A stretch of DNA of 64,000 nucleotides from Bacteroidales bacterium UBA6428. GTDB taxonomy: Bacteria > Bacteroidota > Bacteroidia > Bacteroidales > UBA932. Below the pieces are notes generated by a model. It had not been told where the DNA came from. It did no database searches and saw nothing but the letters and a program-made list of their open reading frames with translations. Location of the stretch: assembly GCA_002437305.1 (NCBI GenBank), contig DJOW01000071.1, positions 3,041 to 67,040 of the forward strand. The letters run 5' to 3'. Shown here one piece after another: positions 17,312 to 26,537 of this stretch. The translations under genes were made by a program, and so were the position numbers. The stretch's first letter is position 1; each line of letters opens with the position of its first letter.

Positions 17312-17350
17312 AAACAAAGGCGGCTGAGAGATATTCAGCCGCCTTTGTTT
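17312..17350. terminator. Strong bidirectional terminator between carB and rho
   Basis: Perfect 16-bp arms (17312-17327 and 17335-17350) with a GGCGGCTGA core and a 7-nt loop. The arms start with AAACAAA and end with TTTGTTT, so T-rich tracts follow the stem on both strands. It serves both convergent genes. Confidence 0.9.
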
Positions 17351-17368
17351 GCATATTCCTGAATCGAA

Positions 17369-19219
17369 TCAGAACGTGTCGTAGTACTTTGCGTCGCGGG
17401 GAGTGACCTTGTTCATGTTGTCAAGAAGCATGTCGTTGGTCTTGTACTCATCCATCAGCTGAAGCATAAAGTTCATCGCCTCGGTAGGATTCATGTCGGC
17501 AAGAAGCTTGCGCAGGATCCAGATCCTGTTGGCGGCCTCACGGCTGTAGAGTAGGTCATCACGACGTGTGCTGGACAGTACAACATTGACGGCAGGAAAG
17601 ATACGCCTGTTGGCAAGTGTCCTGTCAAGCTGGAGCTCCATATTGCCGGTGCCCTTGAACTCCTCGAAGATCACATCGTCCATCTTGGAGCCGGTGTCGG
17701 TCAAAGCGGTAGCGAGAATGGTCAAGGAGCCGCCGCCCTCTATGTTACGCGCAGCACCGAAGAAGCGCTTCGGCTTCTGCAGGGCGTTGGCATCGACGCC
17801 GCCGGTCAGGACCTTTCCCGATGCCGGTTGAACCGTGTTGTAGGCACGTGCGAGACGTGTGATCGAATCAAGCAGAATCACGACATCGTGACCGCACTCA
17901 ACAAGTCTGCGGGCCTTCTCCAGAACCATGTTGGCGACTTTCACATGCCTCTCCGCAGGTTCATCGAAAGTTGATGCGACCACTTCCGCCTTCACGCTGC
18001 GGCTCATGTCGGTAACCTCCTCCGGACGCTCGTCGATAAGGAGCACGATCTCGTAAACCTCAGGATGGTTGTCGGCAATGGCGTTGGCAATGGACTTAAG
18101 GAGCATTGTCTTACCTGTCTTAGGCTGTGATACGATCAGTCCGCGCTGCCCTTTGCCGATAGGAGTGAACATGTCTACAATCCTGCAGGACGGATCACTC
18201 TGATGCCCGTGTCCAAGAAGATTGAACTTCTCTTCCGGGAAAAGAGGTGTAAGGAAATCAAATGGAACCCTGTCACGGATGTAGTCCGGAGTACGCCCGT
18301 TGATGTAGTTTATCTTGACAAGAGGAAAATACTTGTCGCCTTCCTTAGGCGGACGGATCTCGCCTGTCACCGTGTCGCCCGATTTAAGGGCATTGTTCTT
18401 GATCTGGCTTTGGCTGACATAGATGTCATCGGGTGAATTCAGATAGTTGTAGTCGGATGAGCGGAGGAAGCCGTAACCATCAGGCATGATCTCAAGGACT
18501 CCGGTGGCCTCTACGGTCCCCTCGAACTCAACCTCGGGATTTTTTGGTCTTGCGGCCTGGTTCTGAAAGTTTTGAGGCTTCTGCTGATTTGAAGTTTGAG
18601 AATTCTGGCCGGCAAATTTATTTTTTTGTTTTCTGCGGCTGATGTCCCCATGAGCGGCAGGGTCGTCCTTCAGGTCATCGAAAAGCTGATGGATGAACTC
18701 TTTGCCGGTGATGGATTTTTCGGACGGATCCTCTGAAGTTGTCTGAGCCGTTTCTTCCACGGGAGCGGCGGCATCTTCTATCTTGCTTTCATTTTTTGTC
18801 TGCGCGTCAGCGGCCGTCTGGTCTACAGCCAAAGCTGCGGATTTAGGTTTACGGCCTCTTTTCTTTGGAGTTGGTTTGGCAGGCTGTTCCTGTGGCGCGG
18901 GTCCGGAACCGGTGCTCTCCACCATAGTCTCCTTATTATCTTTGGCAGCCGCCTGTTCATTTGTCTTTTTGTTGTCCTTTTCTTTTTCTTTGGCAGAAGG
19001 CTGGGCCTGGTCCGGGAGAGGGTTCTTGCGTGGCCTTCCGCGCTTGCCTTTAGGCTTCTCGATAGGTTGCTGAGAAGCGGCTGTAGCCTGCGCGTCGAGT
19101 ATGGCGTACGCAAGATTTTCGGACGTCAGTTTTTTGATGTTCTTAACCTGATGTTCCTGAGCTACCTGTTCAAGTTGCTCTCTGCTCATACTATTGAGCT
19201 CAAATAAATTATAAGGCAT
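17369..19219 (-). CDS. rho: Transcription termination factor Rho with long disordered N-terminal region
   Basis: The C-terminal ~390 residues are canonical: an OB-fold RNA-binding domain (GVLEIMPDGYGFLRSSDYNY), Walker A QPKTGKT (365-371), Walker B VVILLDSITR and a normal C-terminus. The first ~45 residues resemble the Rho N-terminal helical domain. Residues ~48-225 are an inserted low-complexity region rich in Lys, Pro, Ala, Gln and acidic residues. It has two AT-hook-like motifs (RGRPRK at 60-65 and RGRKPK at 121-126). Bacteroidota Rho proteins carry such insertions, and in B. thetaiotaomicron the disordered region has been linked to condensate formation. A ~90-nt structured leader precedes the gene. 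Confidence 0.95.
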   Translation of the reverse strand: MPYNLFELNSMSREQLEQVAQEHQVKNIKKLTSENLAYAILDAQATAASQQPIEKPKGKRGRPRKNPLPDQAQPSAKEKEKDNKKTNEQAAAKDNKETMVESTGSGPAPQEQPAKPTPKKRGRKPKSAALAVDQTAADAQTKNESKIEDAAAPVEETAQTTSEDPSEKSITGKEFIHQLFDDLKDDPAAHGDISRRKQKNKFAGQNSQTSNQQKPQNFQNQAARPKNPEVEFEGTVEATGVLEIMPDGYGFLRSSDYNYLNSPDDIYVSQSQIKNNALKSGDTVTGEIRPPKEGDKYFPLVKINYINGRTPDYIRDRVPFDFLTPLFPEEKFNLLGHGHQSDPSCRIVDMFTPIGKGQRGLIVSQPKTGKTMLLKSIANAIADNHPEVYEIVLLIDERPEEVTDMSRSVKAEVVASTFDEPAERHVKVANMVLEKARRLVECGHDVVILLDSITRLARAYNTVQPASGKVLTGGVDANALQKPKRFFGAARNIEGGGSLTILATALTDTGSKMDDVIFEEFKGTGNMELQLDRTLANRRIFPAVNVVLSSTRRDDLLYSREAANRIWILRKLLADMNPTEAMNFMLQLMDEYKTNDMLLDNMNKVTPRDAKYYDTF

Positions 19220-19316
19220 AGTCTTTAAATGATTCCGGAGTTGCGGTCCGGACTGATTTCGATTATATTACACTGTGGGGTGAAGCCATTAGGCTTTCTC
19301 TGAAAAACTCAGTGTG
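19220..19316 (-). promoter_or_regulatory. Structured leader of rho
   Basis: The leader, read on the minus strand, contains small hairpins: AGCC-TAAT-GGCT, TCCGG...CCGGA and an ACACTG...CAGTGT pairing. Rho genes elsewhere are autoregulated through their leaders; here this is only a suggestion from position and structure. Confidence 0.35.
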
Positions 19317-19324
19317 CAAATATA
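19317..19324 (-). promoter_or_regulatory. -7 box of rho
   Basis: TATATTTG on the minus strand, about 98 bp before the rho ATG. Confidence 0.6.
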
Positions 19325-19348
19325 GGATAATTATGACTAAAAAGCAAG

Positions 19349-22144
19349 CTAATTATCCCAGTAACTTGTACTTTTCTTGAATCTCAACAAGTCAGCCAGT
19401 GCCGCGGCGTTGGCCGAGATGAGAAAAGAGTAAGACTGATACATTCCGGAAGGAACCCAGGAAACGGAGATGTTGAAACAATGAAGGTCGTACCTGAACG
19501 AAAACTGTGTAGTCGTCATTTTCATGGCCGTGAAGTCCCATCCGGACTGCGCCTGGACTGACATCTTAGGGGTCAGCTGAACATTGCCTTGGACCCCCAG
19601 GGTTTGTGTGAAGTTATCCTTTCGCGTACGCTGGTTGTTCGCGAAAGTGTATGACCTGTTCATCTGGAAGCTGTAATTGAGGTTGACACTCCACGGAACA
19701 TTAGGATTTGTGTAGTACAGCCACCCACCAGGAATATATTCACCTGTAACAGGATGATAGTAAATCCTTCTGTAGTAGTCGGCCGCGTTGGAGGAACCGC
19801 CAGCGTCTCCGCCATCGCCTGACTTTGATCCGTCATTCCCTTTGACAGTTCCTTTACCTGACAGTGAATATGAAAGTGAGGCGCTTACATTTGTGAGCCG
19901 GAGAGGGACACCAGTCTCCATGATGTTGTACCTGTTGACCTTCTGCCCTTTCTCGTTTACAGCATACGGATCGAAATTCATGTTTCCGTTGATGCCGAGC
20001 TTGCCAAAGACCGACGTGGACATGGACACACCGACATTGTTCATTTTCAGTGAGTCGGCCAGGAAATTATAACCGGTAGTGATGTTGAGCTGATCGAGAA
20101 TCTTCACTTTCTTCGTGCCTGTGCCCGTGGTGTCTTTCAGGTCGCGGACCTTGGCCTCAAGATTGTTGCCGATCGAGAGGCTCATTGTGGCTGACCTTCC
20201 CTTTCCTGGAGCGGAATTGATCTGCCCCTGGTAGATGTTGTAGTCGTAGGATCTCTGGACGCCGAGCGTGTCGATGTAATTGAATGTCCGCCATCCGTTG
20301 AAAGCCTTGCCTTTCTCCGGGCTGAAGCTCATGCTCACGCTTGGAGACACCACATGCCTTAAAGCCTGCACCTTATGGTGCTTGCCAAAGAGGTACATTC
20401 CGTAAAGCCGCGTGCTCATTGAGATTGATCCGGAATAATTGTGGGTGGTTCCGAAAGTCCCGAACTGCCTGCCCATCTCCGTTTTCACGCTGTTGGTCTC
20501 AGGATCGAAATAAGCCTCGCTCTTTCGGAAGAACCAGTTCATGCCATAGCTGACGTTAGGAGCCACATTAAGATATTTGAACAGGGTGAAATCCGGAAGT
20601 TTTATCGAGAAATTGTGTGCCATGCCGTTCTGGAACTTGTCCAAGAAGCCGGGCTCGCCGAACTCGGAGGCCTTGAAGTTGACTTTGTTCTGGATCGACG
20701 TGTTGTAGCCGAGAGCGAATTTCTCGTAGAAACGCTCCTTGCCGACCCTGTTCTTGATTTTGAAAGGATAGAACGTGGACACTGAGAATGTCACGTTAGG
20801 AAGAGTGAATGAATATGAGCTGTCCCTTGAGTTCTGGCTATGCAGGGCGTTGACGGACAGGTTGAACTTGCCGTTCCAATTTTTTGAGTAAGAGATTGAG
20901 GACGAGATCTGATTTTGGAGAGCCTCTGACACCGAATGGGAATTGTATCGGCTGTTGGAAGGGCTGGAAAAGTTCACTGAGGCCGAGAACGAGGTTCCAG
21001 GATGAGCCTTCGAGTCTTGTGAATGAGACCATCTTACTCCAAAATTCTTGCTTTGGAAAAAATCCGAGCTTCCTTTCTCACCGGTCTGGTCGACAGAGTA
21101 GTTCACCGCAAGGTTTCCGGTGAACTTGTATTTCACCATATATCGTGAGTTGAGATTGGCCGCCCATGATCCAAGGGTATAGTAGTCTCCGGTCAAGGAC
21201 ATGTCGAAGTAGTCTCCGAGGACGAAGTACATGCCGGCGTCCCTTAAGTAAAATCCACGCGCGTTCTCTTCCCCGATTGAGGGCATAAGCAGGCCTGTCG
21301 CTCTGTCCGGACGTTTCGGGATGAATCCGAACGGAATGCCGATTGGAAGGTCGACATCCTCCACGACAAGGTGCGCCGGACCGAAAACAGTCTTCTGGGA
21401 AGGCTTTGTGACAATCTTGGCGCTTGACAATTTAAGATAGTAGTGAGGATGCTCCAGATCGCAGACCGTGTACTTGCCTTTGGTGATGTTGATGGACTTG
21501 TCCGGCATCATCTTGATGTTTTTTCCGTGCAGGATTCCGTCATCCTCCTTGGTGACCATGTTGGTGATCCGCGCCTTCCTTGTGTTGAAGTTATACCAGA
21601 CCTCTTCCATATTGAATGTCTGGCCGCCCTGCGTCATCTCGGGGCGGCCTTTCCACTCATGTTTTAGGCTGTCATAAGTGCCTCTGGCGAAAACGGTCCC
21701 CGTTGACATGTCGTACTCCATGTAATCAGCCTTCAGCTTGATGTTCTCGTAGGACACTTCAACGTCACCCCAGTAGTACATCTTGCGCTGCCCGTTTGAG
21801 AAATCCTGCCGGATGGAATCCTTGGCGCCTGAGAAAGCCGGCCTGGAAAGGGAACTCTTCTCAAGAAGGAAAAGCGAATCCGCCCTGGACGTGGAATCGG
21901 CTCTTCTGATCGAGTCCCTCCTTAAGGACAGGGTGTCCTCAAGGGAGGGGACCGAATCCTTTGCCTGACGGGCCGCCGGGTCAACATACTTGGCTTTGAA
22001 CGCAGTGTCGGGCACGACAGAAGATTCAGCAATCCTTGTAAGGTTCCTGTTCCTCCTCAAATCCTGCCCGAACATTGTCAACCCGGTCAGCACCGCGAGT
22101 CCCGCGATGAGGATAATGTTATGTGCATGCTTTCTGATTTGCAA
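19349..22144 (-). CDS. lptD: LptD-like LPS assembly outer-membrane protein
   Basis: The 931-residue protein has an N-terminal membrane/signal segment, then a Ser/Arg/Asp-rich linker. An OstA/LptA-like beta-jellyroll domain follows (about residues 120-260: YYWGDVEVSYENIKLKADYM, GTVFARGTYD, LHGKNIKM). The long C-terminal region is predicted to form a beta-barrel with alternating aromatic strands. LptD, with LptE, inserts lipopolysaccharide into the outer leaflet. It is divergent from the amidase gene, with 41 bp between starts. Bacteroidota LptD homologues diverge strongly from the proteobacterial type, so partner and substrate details are inferred. Confidence 0.88.
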   Translation of the reverse strand: MQIRKHAHNIILIAGLAVLTGLTMFGQDLRRNRNLTRIAESSVVPDTAFKAKYVDPAARQAKDSVPSLEDTLSLRRDSIRRADSTSRADSLFLLEKSSLSRPAFSGAKDSIRQDFSNGQRKMYYWGDVEVSYENIKLKADYMEYDMSTGTVFARGTYDSLKHEWKGRPEMTQGGQTFNMEEVWYNFNTRKARITNMVTKEDDGILHGKNIKMMPDKSINITKGKYTVCDLEHPHYYLKLSSAKIVTKPSQKTVFGPAHLVVEDVDLPIGIPFGFIPKRPDRATGLLMPSIGEENARGFYLRDAGMYFVLGDYFDMSLTGDYYTLGSWAANLNSRYMVKYKFTGNLAVNYSVDQTGEKGSSDFFQSKNFGVRWSHSQDSKAHPGTSFSASVNFSSPSNSRYNSHSVSEALQNQISSSISYSKNWNGKFNLSVNALHSQNSRDSSYSFTLPNVTFSVSTFYPFKIKNRVGKERFYEKFALGYNTSIQNKVNFKASEFGEPGFLDKFQNGMAHNFSIKLPDFTLFKYLNVAPNVSYGMNWFFRKSEAYFDPETNSVKTEMGRQFGTFGTTHNYSGSISMSTRLYGMYLFGKHHKVQALRHVVSPSVSMSFSPEKGKAFNGWRTFNYIDTLGVQRSYDYNIYQGQINSAPGKGRSATMSLSIGNNLEAKVRDLKDTTGTGTKKVKILDQLNITTGYNFLADSLKMNNVGVSMSTSVFGKLGINGNMNFDPYAVNEKGQKVNRYNIMETGVPLRLTNVSASLSYSLSGKGTVKGNDGSKSGDGGDAGGSSNAADYYRRIYYHPVTGEYIPGGWLYYTNPNVPWSVNLNYSFQMNRSYTFANNQRTRKDNFTQTLGVQGNVQLTPKMSVQAQSGWDFTAMKMTTTQFSFRYDLHCFNISVSWVPSGMYQSYSFLISANAAALADLLRFKKSTSYWDN

Positions 22145-22152
22145 TTATTTTA

Positions 22153-22160
22153 TAAATTTG
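22153..22160 (+). promoter_or_regulatory. -7 box of amidase gene
   Basis: TAAATTTG on the plus strand. With the box at 22168-22175 on the other strand, the two predicted start points nearly coincide, so each gene is transcribed through the other's promoter. Confidence 0.6.
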
Positions 22161-22167
22161 CAAAAGA

Positions 22168-22175
22168 CAAATATA
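22168..22175 (-). promoter_or_regulatory. -7 box of lptD
   Basis: TATATTTG on the minus strand, 24 bp before the lptD ATG. Confidence 0.55.
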
Positions 22176-22185
22176 CTACAATATT

Positions 22186-23376
22186 TTGGATATACAGCGC
22201 AATTTTCTTGCCGTTATCGCGGCATTATTTATTTCCTTGACCGGATCCGTGGCCTACGGACAGGATCCGGCGAGCATTATAAAGCTGTCAACCGTCGTCA
22301 TTGACCCTGGACATGGCGGCAAGGACGCAGGATGTGTCAGTCCAAGTGGGAAAACTATGGAAAAGACAGTTGTGTTGGACATAGCGCGCAGGCTTTCCGG
22401 AAAAATAAGAGACGGCTATCCGGATGTCAAGGTCATTCTTACAAGGAGCGATGACACTTTCGTGCCATTGCAGGGGAGGGCCGACATCGCGAACCGCAAC
22501 AACGCCGATCTGTTCATCTCGATACATGTCAACTCAATCGAAAGGAGGAGAAGCGGACCCAAAGGATATTCCATACACATTTTGGGACAGTACACCAGCA
22601 AGAACAAGGATCTTTACGCGGGTAATATGGACGTGGTGAGGAGAGAAAATTCCGTCATAAAGCTTGAGGACGACTACAGTACGCGCTACGAGGGCTTCGA
22701 TCCTAATGACCCCGGATCCTACATATTCATGAACCTTATGCAGAACGCCTATCTTGAGCAGAGTCTCAGATTCGCACAGATGGTTGACATTGAAATGAAG
22801 GGCGGCGCGATCCCAAACAGCCGGGGAATATCCCAGGACCCCTTCTATGTGCTCTGGAGAACCGCCATGCCCTCTGTCCTTATCGAGTGCGGTTTCATGT
22901 CAAACACTGAGGACCGCGGGGCACTGATCACAGAAAAGGGTAGAGACAGGATAGCTTCGGACATCTATGACGCGTTCAAAAAGTACAAGAAGGAGTACGA
23001 TGGAGAAGAGGCGCGCAATCCAACGCGCGGCACGGGAATTCCTGTGGCCGGCAAGGACACGGAAGGAAACGGCGATGGCGCGGACAAAGAACGAAGCGCA
23101 AGCGTAGATGATGGCACCCGGATGCCGGAGAAGAAAAACGATGCCGTAGTCTATGGCACCCAAGTGCTTGTCTCGTCCAAGTCCATGCGCGAGGATGATC
23201 CTTTCTTCAAGGGGCATAAGTTTTTGAGGCTTCGCGCAGGCAAATTGTACAAATATGTGATCGGCGCTTCCGAGGACCTTGACTCCGCGGCCGAGGCCAG
23301 CCGCAAGATAAGAAAGGATTTCAAGGATTCGTTCCTTGTCAAAGTCGAGAACGGAATCGCGGTAAGGCTCAGATAA
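22186..23376 (+). CDS. N-acetylmuramoyl-L-alanine amidase (Amidase_3)
   Basis: This zinc amidase cleaves the bond between muramic acid and the stem peptide. The 396-residue protein has a signal peptide (residues ~1-25, cleavage near AYG-QD). The Amidase_3 domain carries His43 (DPGHGG), the Glu in KTMEKTV, the His in FISIHVNS and the catalytic Glu in LIECGFMSN. A charged linker and a C-terminal ~80-residue domain follow (VLVSSKSM onward, SPOR-like in layout). The start is TTG: no in-frame ATG precedes the catalytic domain, and the signal peptide begins here, 25 bp after the -7 box. It acts in the periplasm in cell separation or wall turnover. Confidence 0.92.
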   Translation: MDIQRNFLAVIAALFISLTGSVAYGQDPASIIKLSTVVIDPGHGGKDAGCVSPSGKTMEKTVVLDIARRLSGKIRDGYPDVKVILTRSDDTFVPLQGRADIANRNNADLFISIHVNSIERRRSGPKGYSIHILGQYTSKNKDLYAGNMDVVRRENSVIKLEDDYSTRYEGFDPNDPGSYIFMNLMQNAYLEQSLRFAQMVDIEMKGGAIPNSRGISQDPFYVLWRTAMPSVLIECGFMSNTEDRGALITEKGRDRIASDIYDAFKKYKKEYDGEEARNPTRGTGIPVAGKDTEGNGDGADKERSASVDDGTRMPEKKNDAVVYGTQVLVSSKSMREDDPFFKGHKFLRLRAGKLYKYVIGASEDLDSAAEASRKIRKDFKDSFLVKVENGIAVRLR

Positions 23377-23668
23377 GGCCTTTGTCTTAGCAGTAAATGA
23401 TTTAGTCAGACGTTGTGGTGTTGAATTGAATAATTCTAAATTATAACCTGCTTACATTTGAGATACTTATGAAAAATTGATTTTGTAAAATATTGATTCT
23501 ATTGTAATTATACGAGTTAATTCTCGCTGGGCATTTGGTCGTATAAGGAAAATAAAAATCAAAAACAATACAAAAAAAGATTTTTTATAAACTAATTTTC
23601 CTCCAATTTTGCACTACTGAAAAATGTTGGACAAACTTCTCGGGTAAAATTGATATTCATTTAAAGTA
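23377..23668. other. AT-rich spacer upstream of dnaA
   Basis: These 292 bp are clearly AT-rich and contain no gene. I searched by eye for DnaA boxes (TTATNCACA) and found none convincing, so I do not call an origin. A near-consensus -7 box (CAATTTTG, 23604-23611) is the best promoter candidate for dnaA. Confidence 0.4.
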
Positions 23669-25096
23669 ATGGCTGAATTGGAAAGACATATTACTGTCTG
23701 GAACGATTGTTTACAGATATTCAAACAGAACGTTGAGCCGAAACAGTTCGATGTGTGGTTTAAAACCATAGTTCCTGTTTCCCTTGAAGGGTCGACACTT
23801 ACCGTAGAGGTGCCGACGGATTTCTTTAGAAGCTACCTTGAGGATGCCTTTCTTCCCATTATAAGAATGACGTTGAGAAGGGTCATCGGCCAGGATGCGA
23901 AGCTTTTGTACCGGATTCATCCCGTACAGAAGGAGCGCGCGATGGTCTTCACAGCCGCCAACGGCAATGTCCCTGAGAACAAGCCTGTAAGCATCAACAC
24001 ATTCCAGCCGTCAGGGAATCCCAGCCCTTTCGTCTTTCCCGGGATCCAGAAACTTAAGATAAATCCAAGGCTCAACCCTGTCTACTGTTTTGACAACCTG
24101 ATCAAGGGGGAGTGCAACAAAATGGGTTATAACGCGGGCGTGAGCATCTCCGACAAACCGGGAAAGACTCCGTTCAATCCTCTGTTCATCTTCGGCGGTC
24201 CTGGTCTTGGCAAGACCCATCTCGCGCAGGCGATAGGCATAGCGATCCACGAGGCCTATCCTGACCTTGTGGTCCTCTATGTGACCGGTAATGAGTTCAA
24301 GACCCAGTACGTGAATGCTGTCAATGTCCAGAACAAGCTCACGGACTTCATGGCCTTCTACATGAGGATCGATGTGCTGATCATGGATGACATCCAGGAA
24401 CTGGTGGGTCCAGCGTCGCAGAATGCCTTTTTCAACATATTCAACCACCTCCACCAGTCAGGCAAGCAGCTTGTGTTCACATCGGACCGGGCGCCTGTCG
24501 ATCTGATGAATTTTGAGGAGAGGCTCCTTTCCCGCTTTAAATGGGGGCTTTCGATCGAGTTGTCAAAACCGGATTATGAAACGAGGCTCGGCATGCTCAG
24601 GGCCCGTTGCGCAAGGGAAGGCGTTTCTGTCGGAGAGGATGTGCTGGAGCTTCTCGCCAACAAGGTCAGGTCAAACTTCAGGGAACTAGAGGGCGCGCTC
24701 ATCTCTTTGATAGCCAACGCGACCCTCTGCCACGAAGAAGTGACCAAGGAGCTCGCCGAGCATGTCACGGGCAACATAGTCAGTGATGTGCAGAACGATG
24801 TCACCATCGACAAGGTGCAGGAGGTCGTGTGTGAATATTTCAACATCACACGCGAGACTCTGCTGTCCAAATCAAGGAAAAGGCAGATTGTACAGGCAAG
24901 GCAGATAGCCATGTTCATGAGCAGGAATCACATCGGAGGCTGCTCGCTGTCTACAATTGGTATGGAACTTGGAGGCAAGGATCACGCTACAGTCCTGCAT
25001 GCCTGCACAACGGTTTCTGATCTGATGTCCACAGACAAGACGTTCAGACAGTTCGTGACGGACATAGAGAAGATGCTTGTGCCTGTGGCAAGATAA
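23669..25096 (+). CDS. dnaA: Chromosomal replication initiator DnaA
   Basis: The 475-residue protein has domain I (VWNDCLQIFKQNVEPKQFDVWF), a variable linker and an AAA+ domain with Walker A GGPGLGKTH and Walker B LIMDDIQ. Domain IV ends with the DnaA signature GGKDHATVLHAC. It binds ATP and origin boxes to melt the replication origin. As in other Bacteroidota it is not followed by dnaN. pepD begins 11 bp downstream. Confidence 0.98.
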   Translation: MAELERHITVWNDCLQIFKQNVEPKQFDVWFKTIVPVSLEGSTLTVEVPTDFFRSYLEDAFLPIIRMTLRRVIGQDAKLLYRIHPVQKERAMVFTAANGNVPENKPVSINTFQPSGNPSPFVFPGIQKLKINPRLNPVYCFDNLIKGECNKMGYNAGVSISDKPGKTPFNPLFIFGGPGLGKTHLAQAIGIAIHEAYPDLVVLYVTGNEFKTQYVNAVNVQNKLTDFMAFYMRIDVLIMDDIQELVGPASQNAFFNIFNHLHQSGKQLVFTSDRAPVDLMNFEERLLSRFKWGLSIELSKPDYETRLGMLRARCAREGVSVGEDVLELLANKVRSNFRELEGALISLIANATLCHEEVTKELAEHVTGNIVSDVQNDVTIDKVQEVVCEYFNITRETLLSKSRKRQIVQARQIAMFMSRNHIGGCSLSTIGMELGGKDHATVLHACTTVSDLMSTDKTFRQFVTDIEKMLVPVAR

Positions 25097-25107
25097 AACC
25101 ATGTCAA

Positions 25108-26532
25108 ATGAATTCTGAAAAAGTACTTTCCATTTTCAAGGAAATCACCCGGATTCCAAGGGAGTCCGGACATGAGGAACCGATGACGGCCTTTCTTCAG
25201 CGTTTCGCGGAAGAAAGGCATCTCGAATGTAAAACCGACAAGACGCACAATGTCTGCATCATCAAGGAAGCCAGCAAAGGCAAGGAGAATGTGCCCACAC
25301 TCGTTCTTCAGGGCCACCAGGACATGGTCTGTGAGAAAAAAAGCGGAGTACGGCATGATTTCCTCAAAGACCCTATTGAATTTGTCATCGAAGATGGTTG
25401 GATGATTGCCAAAGACACAACTCTCGGGGCTGATGACGGCATCGGCGTGGCCGCTATGCTCGCTCTGCTTGACAGCGACCTGCCAATGGGAAAGATTGAG
25501 TGTGTCTTTACAATTTCAGAGGAGACCGGCATGGACGGCGCTTTTGGAATGGAGCCTGGGTTCTTCACAGGAAGGACCCTCATCAACCTTGACTCTGAGG
25601 ATGAGGGGCAGCTGTTCATTGGGTGCGCCGGAGGTCTGGACACCACAGCAGTCTTTGACTATGATCAGGATGATCTCAGGGATGGGTATAAGATTGTCCG
25701 GCTTGAGATAGGAGGCGCGCTCGGCGGCCACAGTGGAGACGACATAAATAAAGGCAGGGTCAACACCGTGCAGCAGATGGCCAGATTCCTGTACTCCGAA
25801 TCTTCGCACGGGCTGCAGCTTGTCATGATCAAGGGTGGGAATAAGCCGAATGCCATAGCCCGAGAGTGCGATGCCATCATCGCGGTTCCTGACCCTGCCG
25901 CCACAATCGCCAGATTCAACGCCTTCGGCGAGGACCTGAGCAATGAATATTTCAAGACAGATCCGGACCTGGCCTTTAGGAGCGGAACGTACAGATGCAC
26001 GGAGAAACCAGTCAGAAATGATGTGTCAAGAAGACTGATCGCGGCTTTGTTCGCATGTCCTCATGGTGTAGAGGCAATGAGCCAGGACATTCCGGGGCTT
26101 GTGGAGACATCGACCAACCTTGCTGCGGTAAGAATGCGGGAGAAGGGAAAGATCGAGGTCATAACAAGCCAGCGAAGCTCAACCGGATCGGCAAGAAAGA
26201 TGATGGCTTCAAAGGTAGAGGCGGCCTTCTTGCTTGCAGGAGCACAGGTGAGGCATCTTTCTGAATATCCAGGATGGAAGCCGAATCTTGATTCCCACAT
26301 ACTTAAGAAATGCGTTGAGTCCTACAGGAAACTTTTTGGCCGCGATCCTGAGGTCAAAGCCATACATGCCGGCCTGGAATGTGGCTTGTTCGGGGAGAAG
26401 TTCGGAGATCTGGACATGATTTCGTTCGGTCCGACACTTAGAGGCGTGCATGCTCCCGGAGAGAGACTTGACCTTGCGTCGCTCGACAGGTTCACCAAGC
26501 ACCTTGTGGATGTGGTCACTAATTTTGAATAA
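25108..26532 (+). CDS. pepD: Aminoacyl-histidine dipeptidase (PepD/carnosinase family)
   Basis: This 474-residue M20-family metallopeptidase has metal-binding motifs LQGHQDMVCEK (His, Asp), TLGADDGIG (bridging Asp) and TISEETGMDGA (catalytic and binding Glu). The dimerisation (lid) domain lies in the middle and the final His ligand near VHAPGERL. PepD hydrolyses Xaa-His and other dipeptides in the cytoplasm. It is likely co-transcribed with dnaA upstream and rpe downstream (5 bp gap). Confidence 0.95.
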   Translation: MNSEKVLSIFKEITRIPRESGHEEPMTAFLQRFAEERHLECKTDKTHNVCIIKEASKGKENVPTLVLQGHQDMVCEKKSGVRHDFLKDPIEFVIEDGWMIAKDTTLGADDGIGVAAMLALLDSDLPMGKIECVFTISEETGMDGAFGMEPGFFTGRTLINLDSEDEGQLFIGCAGGLDTTAVFDYDQDDLRDGYKIVRLEIGGALGGHSGDDINKGRVNTVQQMARFLYSESSHGLQLVMIKGGNKPNAIARECDAIIAVPDPAATIARFNAFGEDLSNEYFKTDPDLAFRSGTYRCTEKPVRNDVSRRLIAALFACPHGVEAMSQDIPGLVETSTNLAAVRMREKGKIEVITSQRSSTGSARKMMASKVEAAFLLAGAQVRHLSEYPGWKPNLDSHILKKCVESYRKLFGRDPEVKAIHAGLECGLFGEKFGDLDMISFGPTLRGVHAPGERLDLASLDRFTKHLVDVVTNFE

Positions 26533-26537
26533 GGATC

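Noticed and set aside
17312..17350. Small RNA gene between carB and rho
   Set aside because: The structure is fully explained as a bidirectional terminator; no promoter of its own is seen.
23377..23668. Replication origin upstream of dnaA
   Set aside because: The spacer is AT-rich but no DnaA box or ordered repeat was found by eye, and Bacteroidota origins are often away from dnaA.
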